Source: Clostridiaceae bacterium BRH_c20a
GTDB lineage: Bacteria > Bacillota > Peptococcia > Peptococcales > BICA1-8
NCBI GenBank assembly: GCA_000961765.1
Contig: LADT01000087.1
Location: 45,409 to 109,408 of the forward strand
Reading direction: 5' to 3'
DNA length: 64,000 nucleotides
In this document: piece after piece, positions 1-8,571 of the stretch
Position numbering within the stretch: the first letter of the stretch is position 1
Layout of the letters: each line of letters starts with the position of its first letter
Program-made: the position numbers and the translations under genes
The notes under the pieces: generated by a model
The model's database searches: none
Seen by the model: the letters and a program-made list of their open reading frames with translations, nothing else
Told to the model about the DNA's origin: nothing

Positions 1-785
1 GCTTCCTTTTGCTCATTAGAGGTGGCATTATTATTTTGTATAATTTCAAAAATATTCTTAAACTTCTGACTAAATTGTTCATTCAAGTTATTTATATTTT
101 TGGAATAAGATGAGGTTACTTCAGATAATTTCTTTATTTCATTGGCAACAACGGCAAAGCCCCGTCCATGGTCACCTGCTCGGGCAGCTTCAATGGCTGC
201 ATTAAGTGAAATTAAATTGGTTTGTTTGGCTATTTTTTCTATAAGGCTTAGATTGGTTTTGATCTCCTCCGAAATTTGGTTTACCTCTGATAGTATAATA
301 TTGCTATTCTCATTTACTTGAGATATTGACTCGGTACTTGCATATAATTCTTGAGAGGTTGCTGCAACATCAGTTATATTTTCATTTATTTTCTCACTAA
401 CATTTATGATATTTTTTTGTACCTTAATCTCTTCATATACTAGTTCTAACATGAATTTGGCCATATCTGCATAGGGTCTTACAAGATTGGGCTCTCCCGC
501 AATTCCGATAGTCCCTATCCTTTCGCCATCTGCGAGAATAGGAATGTTGATCCCAACCCGGGCATCTCTTCCTTGTTTCCTGGATTCTTCCTCCATTTCT
601 GCGGTAATAATGGCTTCGTCTATTTCATAAGCTAATATTTTTTTGGCACCATCATGTATATTACCAACTCGAGTACGGATACCAGCTTCATAAATTTCAC
701 CGCCTTCACCACATATAATTATAGGGTACGGAATTGAAGTATGTATTTTATCAAAAATAGTTTTAGCCAGTTCCTTACTAATCAT
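1..785 (-). CDS. Methyl-accepting-like signalling protein with diacid-recognition-type sensor domain (partial, runs off left edge)
   Basis: The reverse strand is open from an ATG at 785, preceded by a GGAGGT ribosome site, to the window edge (261 codons, no stop), so it is absent from the ORF track. The first ~125 residues ([14 protein letters not shown]..., later [18 protein letters not shown]) resemble the putative sugar-diacid recognition sensor domain found in CdaR-type regulators. Residues ~150 onward form a chemoreceptor signalling helix, with the hallmark [20 protein letters not shown] and [11 protein letters not shown] hairpin-tip motifs. No transmembrane segment is visible, so this would be a soluble receptor that signals to a CheA-type kinase. 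The ligand is unknown. It is divergent from ftsE. The signalling domain is certain; the sensor-domain assignment is by resemblance. Confidence 0.85.
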   Translation of the reverse strand, partial: MISKELAKTIFDKIHTSIPYPIIICGEGGEIYEAGIRTRVGNIHDGAKKILAYEIDEAIITAEMEEESRKQGRDARVGINIPILADGERIGTIGIAGEPNLVRPYADMAKFMLELVYEEIKVQKNIINVSEKINENITDVAATSQELYASTESISQVNENSNIILSEVNQISEEIKTNLSLIEKIAKQTNLISLNAAIEAARAGDHGRGFAVVANEIKKLSEVTSSYSKNINNLNEQFSQKFKNIFEIIQNNNATSNEQKE

Positions 786-870
786 GTACCTACCTCCTAC
801 ACCTAGTAGTAAAACGTTTCTAATTTATCGTATCATAAACAGTAGAGTTAATTGTATAAAAGTATTTAAT

Positions 871-919
871 ACAATAAGATAATTATGCTTATTTAGATTA
901 AGTATAATTATCTTATTGT
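871..919. repeat. Long AT-rich palindrome between divergent genes
   Basis: ACAATAAGATAATTAT and its inverse complement face each other across a short centre, forming a near-perfect hairpin of about 20 bp per arm. It lies between the divergent chemoreceptor and ftsE genes, so it does not follow either gene as a terminator would. An operator or a cruciform-forming element is possible; function is not established. Confidence 0.6.
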
Positions 920-1020
920 CCTCATGAATTTATTGCCAGTAACGAAATCATCTAAAAGGGGAGGAAATAATTTATTATTGTCGAAAACAGTAACTATCCA
1001 TTTACAACGAGGTGAAATAA

Positions 1021-1710
1021 TTGATTCAGTTTTTTAATGTTACTAAGAAGTTTGATAATGGTACATTAGGTTTAGAAAATATAAGTGTATCTATCAATAG
1101 AGGGGAATTCGTTTTTTTAGTTGGTCCTAGTGGAGCGGGGAAGTCAACTTTTACCCGACTTCTAATTCGAGAGTTGCTGCCTACCAATGGGCAGATAATG
1201 CTAGATGGCAAAAGTATAATTAGGATGAAATCTAAAGAAATTCCTGATTTGCGTCGGAAAATTGGCTTTGTCTTTCAAGACTTTCGTTTGTTGCAGGATC
1301 GTACTGTTTATGAAAATGCAGCTTTCGCTTTAGAGGCTGTAGGAACACCGATAAGTGAAGTTAAAAAAAGAGTACCTGCAGTTTTAGAAATGGTAGGTAT
1401 TGGTGATAAATATGATTGCTTTCCAGAGGAACTTTCTGGCGGTGAACAGCAAAGGGTTGCAATTGCCCGTGCTATTGTAAATAATCCCAGCATTCTTTTG
1501 GCAGATGAGCCCACTGGCAATTTAGACCCCGATACGTCATTAGAAATTATGAAAATAATTAATGATATCAATAAACGGGGGACAACAATAATAATGGCTA
1601 CCCATGATAGTGAAATAGTCAACAAGATGCGTAAAAGGGTAATTGTTCTAAATAAAGGTGCCATTATTAAAGATGAGCTAAAAGGGGGGTATGACTATGG
1701 CATTCAGTAG
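1021..1710 (+). CDS. ftsE: Cell-division ABC transporter ATPase FtsE
   Basis: A 229-aa ABC ATPase with Walker A GPSGAGKS (residues ~36-43), signature LSGGEQQR (~138), Walker B ILLADEPT (~158) and switch histidine in MATHDS. FtsE partners the membrane protein FtsX. The complex couples the divisome or sporulation signal to activation of a peptidoglycan hydrolase outside the cell. The TTG start at 1021 sits after a GAGGTGA ribosome site. The end overlaps ftsX, which is typical translational coupling. Size and motifs are normal for the family, and the following ftsX confirms the assignment over other MacB-like ATPases. Confidence 0.96.
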   Translation: MIQFFNVTKKFDNGTLGLENISVSINRGEFVFLVGPSGAGKSTFTRLLIRELLPTNGQIMLDGKSIIRMKSKEIPDLRRKIGFVFQDFRLLQDRTVYENAAFALEAVGTPISEVKKRVPAVLEMVGIGDKYDCFPEELSGGEQQRVAIARAIVNNPSILLADEPTGNLDPDTSLEIMKIINDINKRGTTIIMATHDSEIVNKMRKRVIVLNKGAIIKDELKGGYDYGIQ

Positions 1711-2587
1711 TTATATTCGTTATACCTTCCGTGATGCCTTTCGCTCTATTGGACGTCACAAGGGGATGGCGTTTGCCTCCGTTTTGACTATTGCTATATC
1801 CTTATTTATTTTAGGTAGTACTCTTTTATTAGTACTTAATAGTCAGTATCTTGTTTCGACTATGGAGTCCCAGTTAGAAATAAACGTATTTCTACAGTCT
1901 GATATAGATCGTAAAGATGCTTTAGCCTTCCAAAAAGAGATTGAAAAAATACCGGGTTTTCAGTCATTGGAATTTATTTCAAAGGAAGATGCATTGGACA
2001 TCATGCAGGATAGGTTTGGTAAAGATACAGATATTTTAAAATCATTAGGAGGAGTGAATCCTTTTCCTGATTCCTATCGAATTAAAGCCCAAAGTTCAGA
2101 AAAGGTTGCATCCATTGCTGCCGAAGTTGAACAGTTTTCAGAAGTTGAAAGCATACGCTATGGAAAGGAACTGGTTGACAAGCTTTTAGCTTTCACGGTC
2201 TGGGTCAAAAATGCAGGACTGGCTATTATAATCGGGATGCTTATAGCCGGACTATTTTTAATAACAACAACCATCCGCTTGACAGTGTTTACTCGAAAAA
2301 AGGAAATAAGTATTATGAAATATGTTGGTGCCACTAATTGGTTTATCAGGTTTCCTTTTTTCTTAGAAGGGATGTTAATAGGCTTTTTAGGTGCTGTAAT
2401 AGCTGGATTAATAATATACTTTGGTTATGGCGTGACAATTCAGTATGTTATTAAATCAGTTCCATTTTTACCTGTTATGGCTGATTCAGATGCGTTATAC
2501 CGCATTTTAGCAGTTTTAATTATCGGTGGTACTGCTATAGGTGCTATTGGCAGTGTTATAGCAGTTCGGAAGTATTTAAAGGTGTAA
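1697..2587 (+). CDS. ftsX: Cell-division permease-like protein FtsX
   Basis: This membrane protein has one N-terminal transmembrane helix (FASVLTIAISLFILGSTLLL), a ~120-aa extracellular domain, then three more helices near the C-terminus. That is the FtsX topology. FtsX transmits FtsE ATPase cycling to an external cell-wall hydrolase. The ORF track starts at ATG 1691, but that codon is one base after the AGGGGGG ribosome site. ATG 1697, seven bases after it, is the better start (296 aa, [11 protein letters not shown]). It overlaps the end of ftsE. No M23 or EnvC-like hydrolase gene follows directly, although many relatives have one there. Confidence 0.95.
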   Translation: MAFSSYIRYTFRDAFRSIGRHKGMAFASVLTIAISLFILGSTLLLVLNSQYLVSTMESQLEINVFLQSDIDRKDALAFQKEIEKIPGFQSLEFISKEDALDIMQDRFGKDTDILKSLGGVNPFPDSYRIKAQSSEKVASIAAEVEQFSEVESIRYGKELVDKLLAFTVWVKNAGLAIIIGMLIAGLFLITTTIRLTVFTRKKEISIMKYVGATNWFIRFPFFLEGMLIGFLGAVIAGLIIYFGYGVTIQYVIKSVPFLPVMADSDALYRILAVLIIGGTAIGAIGSVIAVRKYLKV

Positions 2588-2595
2588 ATAAAAAA

Positions 2596-2774
2596 GCGTC
2601 TACTCGTGGGCACGTGAGCGAGTGGGCGCGATTAAGATTCATGTTAAGGTTTAAAAGAATTATTTCTTATATACCTTTTGTTAGCGCTCACAGGTAGTAA
2701 GGAGATATTTACAATGATACTTCACAATTAAATAAATTTTGGGTAAGGGTTATCGCGCCCACTCGCCCACGAAT
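2596..2774. repeat. Inverted pair of the GAGTGGGCGCGAT repeat family
   Basis: A copy containing GCGAGTGGGCGCGAT (2617-2632) faces its inverse ATCGCGCCCACTCGC (2752-2766), about 120 bp apart; outer CGTGGGC/GCCCACG arms also pair. Related GAGTGAGCG or GCGCCCACG sequences recur near 8400, 11460, 28050, 28220 and 40960. The intervening ~120 bp holds no credible gene. Confidence 0.65.
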
Positions 2775-2788
2775 AAACGTATTAGCGT

Positions 2789-2812
2789 AAAAAAGGCCAT
2801 CAGGCCTTTTTT
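2789..2812 (+). terminator. Rho-independent terminator after ftsEX
   Basis: AAAAAAGGCC-atca-GGCCTTTTTT is a compact stem with A and T runs on both sides. It lies between ftsX and the S41 protease gene and probably works in both directions. Confidence 0.8.
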
Positions 2813-2969
2813 AAATTCCCATCAATTGGTTGTATTAGCCAGGGGGATATATTAGTATATATATTATGAAATTAAATATTTGGTTAACAATAGTATTGAC
2901 TGGTTAGGAGCTGTTATCTGGCCTCTGACCTCCATTTCTGACTTATATTATGATAGGTAGGTGGCAGTT

Positions 2970-4136
2970 TTGAGCAATGGGAAAAGAGTTTTGAGGTGGT
3001 TTTTTTCACTTTTGGTACTGATTTGTTTTACGGTAACAGCATTGGTAGGCGGTGTATTTTTCACTAATTACCAAAATTTTGGGCAGCTTCTACAGGTGGG
3101 GGCACTGATAAAGTCTGAGTTTCTATGGCCTGTTCAAACAGGTAAAATGATTGAAGGTGCTATTGAGGGATTAGTTAATTCCCTAGAGGATGAATATTCT
3201 GTTTATATGAACGCTGAAAAGTTTCAGGAGCTACAGGCTCATATTCAGGGAACTTTTGGCGGTATAGGAATCTATGTAGGTCTTAGGGAAAATAAAATCA
3301 CCGTAATAGCACCCATTGAAGGCACACCTGGGGCTAAGGCAGGTATAAAATCAGGAGATGTTATTGTTAAGATTAATGATAAATCAACTGAAAACATGGA
3401 TATAGATGAAGCAGTTGGTATCATGAAAGGTGAGCCAGGTACAGATGTTAAGGTTTCTATTGAAAGGTCTGGCGCAGAAAAGATGCTGGATTTTGAAATT
3501 ACCCGAGAAATTATTAATGTTCCTACTGTTGAAGGTAAAATATTAGAAGAAAACCCTGATATAGCTTACTTAAGAATTGCAATGTTTGCTGGTAATACTG
3601 ACGAGGCCCTTGTGGAGGAGATGAAAAAGCTTACAGACCAGGGATTTAAAGCTATGATAATTGACTTGCGGGATAACCCTGGAGGAGATTTACACACTGT
3701 GGTTAATATAGCTGGGCATTTTATTCCGGCTGGACCAGTAGTACATATTGTAAATAATAATGATAAAACTGAAACTCTCCCCGCTCAAGGCAATTATATT
3801 AAGGTCCCTCTTGTTGTACTAATAAATGGGGGAAGTGCTAGTGCTTCAGAGATACTGGCAGGTGCTGTTAAGGATACTGGAGTAGGTACTCTTGTAGGCA
3901 CAAAAACCTTTGGCAAAGGGATAGTTCAGTCTATTTTCTTTCTAAACAAAGGGGCGGGACTAAAGCTAACTACTGCTAAATATTTAACACCTAACAAAAA
4001 CGATATCCATGAAAAAGGAATTGAACCTGATATTCTAGTGGAACTGCCTGAATTTACACCTGAGCAGAAAGAACCGTTAAAGGATACCCAAAAAGAAAAA
4101 GCTATTGAAATATTGGAGGGGCTAATTAATAAATAA
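2970..4136 (+). CDS. ctpA: Carboxyl-terminal processing protease, S41 family (CtpA/CtpB-like)
   Basis: A secreted or membrane-anchored serine protease. An N-terminal hydrophobic segment (FFSLLVLICFTVTALVGGVFF) is followed by a PDZ domain (~95-180) and an S41 catalytic core. The nucleophile serine is in GGSASASEIL and the general-base lysine in GTKTFGKGIVQS. Family members process envelope proteins; B. subtilis CtpB acts in sporulation signalling. The ORF track begins at GTG 2961, but TTG 2970 lies five bases after AGGTGG and is favoured (388 aa). There is no C-terminal peptidoglycan-binding domain. It lies downstream of ftsEX and upstream of a MinJ-like gene, as in many Firmicutes. The stop codon TAA is also the first unit of a hexamer repeat array. 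Confidence 0.92.
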   Translation: MSNGKRVLRWFFSLLVLICFTVTALVGGVFFTNYQNFGQLLQVGALIKSEFLWPVQTGKMIEGAIEGLVNSLEDEYSVYMNAEKFQELQAHIQGTFGGIGIYVGLRENKITVIAPIEGTPGAKAGIKSGDVIVKINDKSTENMDIDEAVGIMKGEPGTDVKVSIERSGAEKMLDFEITREIINVPTVEGKILEENPDIAYLRIAMFAGNTDEALVEEMKKLTDQGFKAMIIDLRDNPGGDLHTVVNIAGHFIPAGPVVHIVNNNDKTETLPAQGNYIKVPLVVLINGGSASASEILAGAVKDTGVGTLVGTKTFGKGIVQSIFFLNKGAGLKLTTAKYLTPNKNDIHEKGIEPDILVELPEFTPEQKEPLKDTQKEKAIEILEGLINK

Positions 4137-4245
4137 GGTTAAGGTTAAGGTTAAGGTTGAGGTTAAGGTTAAGGTTAAGGTTAAGGTTGAGGTTAAGGTT
4201 AAGGTTAAGGTTAAGGTTAAGGTTAAGGTTGAGGTTAAGATTGAG
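4134..4245. repeat. Telomere-like hexanucleotide array (TAAGGT)n
   Basis: About 18 tandem copies of AAGGTT/GAGGTT start exactly at the TAA stop of the protease gene. Shorter runs of the same hexamer or its complement occur near 7600-7700, 11430, 19690, 28080 and 34410. It is a pure simple-sequence tract with A/G variation in one position. Confidence 0.95.
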
Positions 4246-4518
4246 ATTTAAGATTTCGCTTCGCTAGACTGAGATTAAAGAATGTGAAGTATCAATTATA
4301 GAGGCAAGGCTTGTCTCTGTTCTGAGCAAGGAGAGCAGACGCAAGGCCTTCCAATATGAGTAAATGTTTATTTATCTCAACCTTAACCTAGCGAAGCGGA
4401 ACCTTAGCCTTTGTTTTCTGTAGCACTGTAGCACTGTAGCACCGACATGCTGTATAGCCTATGAGCTTTCGCACAGACCTTCTGTACACCCTGTGAGCAA
4501 TTGAGAGGAGAACTACCT
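4246..4518. other. Repeat-rich gap upstream of the PDZ protein
   Basis: This holds GATTTCGCTTCGCTAG, a motif shared with 29420 and 34445, an inverted GCGAAGCGGAACC copy, an imperfect AAGGC...GCAAGGCC inverted repeat, and an 8-bp tandem TGTAGCAC (three copies near 4421-4443). I see no convincing promoter or gene. Confidence 0.6.
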
Positions 4519-5754
4519 TTGGTTTTTTTAAAACTGATACCCATGATCCTTTATAACCTTATTTCCCTGTTCAGCCAACCTATTTTTTGGTTAGTAATGC
4601 TTATTATTTGGTTTCAGTTTAGGCGGATGGCTAAAATGAAAAGCCAGTTTTTCAATGTGCCTGAAGAGAGTGTCCTTCAGCCTACATTAATTGCAACTAT
4701 CTATGGTGTTATCGGGGGAATTTTGGGTAGCTTTATCTTGGTTTTTGTAGGCATATCTGTTTTAGAGGTGGGTATTCAGTATTTATGGATGCTGGCAATT
4801 ATATTTATGCTGATTGACCAGAGATTTATGTGTTTTGCCTATGCCGGGGGTATGGTATCCATAGTAAAGTATTTCTTTGGTTACCCTGATATCAGTATTC
4901 CGCAAGTAATGGCTCTAGTAGCTATCCTTCACTTAATTGAGGCAGTACTGATATTATTTAGCGGTCATTTGGGGGCAGTTCCTATTTATGTGAAAGGTAA
5001 GGATGGTAGGCCGATAGGAGGATTTAATCTGCAAAAATTCTGGCCATTGCCAATAGTTGCTATGGTCGCAGTGGCCATGCCAGAGGCAAGTACCATAAAT
5101 GAAGTTATGAAAATGCCTGATTGGTGGCCCCTTATAAAGACCGAGTTGCTTAATAAGAATGAAAATATCGTCTACATGCTTGTTCCTGTCATTGCTGGCC
5201 TTGGTTATGGTGATATAGCTCTGACAACCAGACCTCGGGAGAAAACCAGCCGTTCAGCTCTGCACTTAGCCATTTTCAGTATAATTCTTTTAGGCTTAGC
5301 AATTCTTGCAGCTAATTATCCCAGTTTGGCTATCTTGGCTGCGGTCTTCGCCCCCCTAGGTCATGAAGTAATTATCTTTTTAGGCCGACGATTTGAATTT
5401 GCTGGTGAACCTAGATTTGTCAGCCCAGAGCAGGGAATTATGGTTTTAGATTTGCTAGCTTCGTCGCCACTAAAATCTGCAGGACTAATAACGGGTGATA
5501 TTATGTTAAATATTAATGGGGTGCCTTTAAATAACAGCAGTGACTTGGAGTATGCTTTACAGTTTGCTGGGTCTTCTTTTGAGGTAGAGTTCTTATCTGG
5601 TGATAATAAAATATTTAAAAGGAAAATAATTCGTAGGCAAAACTTTGAAAAGTTAGGATTAATTATTGTTCCTGATAGTTTCGGGCATTCCTATTTAGAA
5701 ATTTCTAAAGGAGAAAGCCTTTTTAAGAAAATATTTAGATGGCATAAGAAATAG
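4519..5754 (+). CDS. Polytopic membrane protein with C-terminal PDZ domain (MinJ-like)
   Basis: Roughly eight hydrophobic helices occupy residues ~1-290, followed by a cytoplasmic PDZ domain (LLASSPLKSAGLITGDIMLNINGVPL). The architecture and the position between ctpA and uvrB match the MinJ/YvjD family, which in B. subtilis bridges DivIVA and MinD in division-site control. The ORF track starts at TTG 4501, but GAGAGGAG then eight bases then TTG 4519 gives a better start (411 aa, MVFLKLIPM). Identity with MinJ is inferred from topology and neighbourhood, not from residue-level comparison. Confidence 0.75.
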   Translation: MVFLKLIPMILYNLISLFSQPIFWLVMLIIWFQFRRMAKMKSQFFNVPEESVLQPTLIATIYGVIGGILGSFILVFVGISVLEVGIQYLWMLAIIFMLIDQRFMCFAYAGGMVSIVKYFFGYPDISIPQVMALVAILHLIEAVLILFSGHLGAVPIYVKGKDGRPIGGFNLQKFWPLPIVAMVAVAMPEASTINEVMKMPDWWPLIKTELLNKNENIVYMLVPVIAGLGYGDIALTTRPREKTSRSALHLAIFSIILLGLAILAANYPSLAILAAVFAPLGHEVIIFLGRRFEFAGEPRFVSPEQGIMVLDLLASSPLKSAGLITGDIMLNINGVPLNNSSDLEYALQFAGSSFEVEFLSGDNKIFKRKIIRRQNFEKLGLIIVPDSFGHSYLEISKGESLFKKIFRWHKK

Positions 5755-6055
5755 CAGTCTTAAAAACCTTATATTTAGCCACAGATGAACACTGATAAAC
5801 ACAGATGAATTAGGCTAATAGCCGACAGTCTATAGCTAATAGTAATCTCTTGCATGTCATTGTGAGCCCGGTACTTAATCAGGAGCAAGGAACCGCACAT
5901 AACAATGACAGAATAGACCATAGACCATAGACAAATTACTAATCACCAGTAAGCCACATAGCTATTAAAAAATCGCTGCAGGGCGAATTTTTTTGCACTT
6001 TTCTCCCTTTGGGTTAATAGGATATAGGGCAGCAAACTAAAAGGGGGGGAAAAGA
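5755..6055. other. Repeat-bearing intergenic gap
   Basis: This contains TGTCATTGTG...ACAATGACA arms (about 5857-5911), able to form a hairpin, of the kind of dispersed TGTCATTGCGAG element seen in many bacteria. It also has tandem ATAGACC units (near 5920) and ACACAGATGAA-type repeats. An AAAAGGGGGGAAAAGA ribosome site lies at its right end. No gene is seen. Confidence 0.6.
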
Positions 6056-7069
6056 TTGACTATTGCAATTGGTCAAAAAAATGACTACTTTCTTTCCAGT
6101 CATTCGGGGAGGGGAATAATCACCTATGCAAAAGATGGGTTGCGTAGTATAAATAGGCAAATACTCCTTAAAGGTGCTACCGACCAGGTTCGTTCTAGAA
6201 TTATCAGAAATTTAGGGATAGCGTTAGTTGATAGAGGCTATGATGTGGAGGTTATTCACGGTATATTTAACCCCGATAACTTGGAAGGAATAATAATACC
6301 CCAATTGAGTTTGGCTTTGGTTAGTGCAGAGAAACATTTTGAGACGAAGGCTAATGTAAGAGTGGTTAATATCGATGAAACAAGGGATTATGAAAAATAT
6401 CTAGTATACAAAAGTAAGATTGATGATCTGCTTGAACAAATGAATGTAAATCATGAGTTAGCACTAGAAGAATTGCAGCAGCTACATTTAGTCTTTGAAA
6501 ATAAATGTAAAGAGGGCTCAGGGTTAGAAGAGGGGCAGGCTCTTTATACTGTTGAGAAGATATTAAAGACTTTATGTACTCTTGATGATGGAAGGATAAA
6601 TCACAGGTTTGGACAGTGCTTAACCAGCCGGGGATTAATTGACTATTATCCTCAGCTTTTAAAAAAATGTAATCTTAAACATTATTTGAGTGGTATTAGT
6701 CAAAGTAATGGAAGCGGTATATTAGAATTGGTGGCAAGAGAAGCTGTTCTTAAAGGACTTATTGTTGATGTTTATCACAATTGTTTAGACCCCAATCTAG
6801 TAGAGATGCTTATCCTACCGGAGATGAATTTTGCCATAGGGATAAGACCCTTTACAGACGAGTTTCAAAAATTGGGTTTTTCTAAATCTATAGAGAAAGT
6901 TACAGCCCCGACTTTTAACTTGAAGGATCTAGATTTTGGCGATGTCTATAAGTGGCTTAAGGAGGTTGATAGGCTCTCTGATCAGAGCTGTATTTTTTAC
7001 CATGAGACACTGGATTTTCTAGGAATCACTAGGATAGAAAAGGACCTTTTAGCTGAAATATTAACTTGA
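6056..7069 (+). CDS. Two-domain P-loop-family-like protein with both P-loops degenerate (PRK06851-type)
   Basis: This 337-aa protein has two halves (~12-110 and ~190-290) that repeat the same plan: SGRG..TY/GQCLTSRGL, then a loop, then helix, then GYDVEVIHGIFNPDNLEGIIIP or GLIVDVYHNCLDPNLVEMLILP. This is the layout of the clostridial PRK06851 family of tandem NTPases, whose halves normally carry GGPGTGKST-like P-loops. Here those positions read LKGATDQVRSR and LSGISQSNGSG, and both lack the GKS/T triad. It probably no longer hydrolyses NTP. It sits 56 bp upstream of the hydrogenase maturation protease on the same strand, so a hydrogenase-linked or structural role is possible. Start TTG 6056 follows an AAGGGGGG site. 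Family assignment is from memory of the motif pattern. Confidence 0.6.
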   Translation: MTIAIGQKNDYFLSSHSGRGIITYAKDGLRSINRQILLKGATDQVRSRIIRNLGIALVDRGYDVEVIHGIFNPDNLEGIIIPQLSLALVSAEKHFETKANVRVVNIDETRDYEKYLVYKSKIDDLLEQMNVNHELALEELQQLHLVFENKCKEGSGLEEGQALYTVEKILKTLCTLDDGRINHRFGQCLTSRGLIDYYPQLLKKCNLKHYLSGISQSNGSGILELVAREAVLKGLIVDVYHNCLDPNLVEMLILPEMNFAIGIRPFTDEFQKLGFSKSIEKVTAPTFNLKDLDFGDVYKWLKEVDRLSDQSCIFYHETLDFLGITRIEKDLLAEILT

Positions 7070-7125
7070 AGATTTAATAGTATAAACTGCATTAGCAAGT
7101 GGTTAGAATAATTCAGGGTGATAAT

Positions 7126-7575
7126 ATGGAAACACTTGTCATTGGTACTGGTAATGAGGTATATGGTGATGATAGTATTGGTATTCATATTTTGCGAAAG
7201 CTACAAAGATTGGCATTACCAAAGCGGATCACTTTATTATCAATTGGTACTGATCCCTTTATACTAATGGGGCAGGACCTAAATAGATATCAGCGAATTA
7301 TTGTGGTTGATGGAATTAAGCTTGATAGATATAAAGCAAAAATATATTTTTCCCCCGCAGAAGAACTAAAGCCTAGACCCCGTCCGTATTCTATTCACGA
7401 TATAACTTGGTGTGAGGTGCTGAAAATGGAAGGGGTACTTGCAAAAACCTGGCTTTTTTCCGTTGAAACTAAAACTTTACAAACAGGGATTGAATTAAGT
7501 CCAGCCTTACAAGAAAATTTGGAGTATTATGCAGCAAAACTTCATGTTTTACTTATGGGATATACAGTATGTTAG
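7126..7575 (+). CDS. [NiFe] hydrogenase maturation protease (HyaD/HupD family)
   Basis: An endopeptidase that removes the C-terminal tail of the hydrogenase large subunit once nickel is inserted. It shows the family N-terminus VIGTGNEVYGDDSIG with the metal-binding Glu, the central VVDGIKLD Asp, and the SIHDI histidine. The ORF track begins at 7099; ATG 7126, after AGGGTGAT, gives METLVIGTGN and is the expected N-terminus (149 aa). It converges with the minus-strand hydrogenase genes, whose large subunit keeps a cleavable tail. The hypABCDEF genes are not in the window. Confidence 0.9.
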   Translation: METLVIGTGNEVYGDDSIGIHILRKLQRLALPKRITLLSIGTDPFILMGQDLNRYQRIIVVDGIKLDRYKAKIYFSPAEELKPRPRPYSIHDITWCEVLKMEGVLAKTWLFSVETKTLQTGIELSPALQENLEYYAAKLHVLLMGYTVC

Positions 7576-7810
7576 TGCTACAGTGCTACAGAAGAATCCA
7601 AGGTTAAGGTTTCGCTCATTTCATTCACTAGGTTAAGGTTGAGAAATACCTTAAATACATATTGATTTAATCCTTAGCCTTAGCCCTAACCTCAACCTTA
7701 GCTATTAATCGTTTAACCGTGTTTATCCGTGTGCCCCGGAGGGGCCCGTGGTTAAATTAAAGCTTTCTCCTCCGGGTACTGGTCACTGAACACTGGGTAC
7801 GAAATAAAGA
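7576..7810. repeat. Convergent-gene gap filled with dispersed repeats
   Basis: Runs of GGTTAAGG and CCTTAGCCTTAGCC, a TTTCGCT...CACTAGG motif and GCCCCGGAGGGGC (a short palindrome near 7732) occupy the gap between two gene 3' ends. I see no standard terminator. Confidence 0.6.
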
Positions 7811-8440
7811 TTATCTCCTTGCGTAGCCCGTAAATATGCTCTGGAGCTTGGCGGGGTCTTCTGTGATTGAAAGATACAGATGAATAGGTATAGTGGCTGC
7901 AAATATCCAGGTCGCAAAATAATGCACCTGGCGGATTTTATTTAGGCCTCCTGATAGTTTAATAAAATACCCAAAAGTATCTGGGAAAAATAGTTGTAGA
8001 CCAGTGAAGATCTGAATTAGGATTAATATAAACCAAAAAGTATACATAGCTTTTTGACCTGGGTTGTATTTTCCATAATACCCTGGGCTTTTATTGAGAA
8101 AAAAAATATATCTAAAAAAACTGGGTATATGCTTTAAATCCCGGAAGCCTACTATTAGCTCTCGGTAGTGTTTAGAAATAACACTGTAATAAATATAAAC
8201 AAGGGTATTAGCTATTAAGAGGAAATTAAAAACTCCTTTAATATTTTTGATAGTGCTATAAGGGGTTTCCAAAAATCTAGGGTAGTGAAGATATAGACCA
8301 CAAACAATTAAAGTGGTAATGATTATTACCTGAAGCCAATGGAGAATTCTCACCGGTAAAGGGTGGCGTTCTATAATAGATAATTCTAAAAATGGGCGAA
8401 TGAGCGAGTGAGCGAGATTTTTTCTAGAAGTATTGGACAT
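7811..8440 (-). CDS. Hydrogenase b-type cytochrome subunit (cytochrome b561-like)
   Basis: A 209-aa membrane protein with four predicted helices. It carries candidate heme-ligand histidines in RILHWLQ (helix 1) and in HYFATWIFAATIPIHLYLSI (last helix). It would take electrons from the hydrogenase small subunit and pass them to membrane quinone, anchoring the exported enzyme. The ATG at 8440 follows GGAGG at about ten bases. Residues ~7-17 (NLAHSLIRPF) are encoded by a copy of the intergenic GAGCGAGTGAGCGAG repeat, so the N-terminus has been rewritten or extended by a repeat. It is last in the minus-strand operon after the large subunit. Confidence 0.85.
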   Translation of the reverse strand: MSNTSRKNLAHSLIRPFLELSIIERHPLPVRILHWLQVIIITTLIVCGLYLHYPRFLETPYSTIKNIKGVFNFLLIANTLVYIYYSVISKHYRELIVGFRDLKHIPSFFRYIFFLNKSPGYYGKYNPGQKAMYTFWFILILIQIFTGLQLFFPDTFGYFIKLSGGLNKIRQVHYFATWIFAATIPIHLYLSITEDPAKLQSIFTGYARR

Positions 8441-8493
8441 TATTTATAACCTCCAGTAAAAAAATAGTACTCTAGTAATCTAGTATAATAAAT

Positions 8494-8557
8494 CTGTAGA
8501 ACTGTAGAACTGTAGAACTGTAGAACTGTAGAACTCTAGCACTGAAGCACTGAAAAC
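8494..8557. repeat. 8-bp tandem array CTGTAGAA x5 plus decayed units
   Basis: Five perfect CTGTAGAA units are followed by CTCTAGCA, CTGAAGCA and CTGAAAAC, in register. The array separates the hydrogenase large-subunit gene from the cytochrome gene and so lies inside the presumed operon. Confidence 0.95.
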
Positions 8558-8571
8558 CGGCAGATCGGTTT

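Noticed and set aside
1026-1664. Minus-strand ORFs opposite ftsE
   Set aside because: Shadows of a clear ABC ATPase on the plus strand; no ribosome sites or recognisable motifs.
4134-4245. Chromosome or plasmid telomere
   Set aside because: The array is internal, flanked by conserved chromosomal genes, and fragments recur in many gaps; it only resembles eukaryotic telomere repeats.
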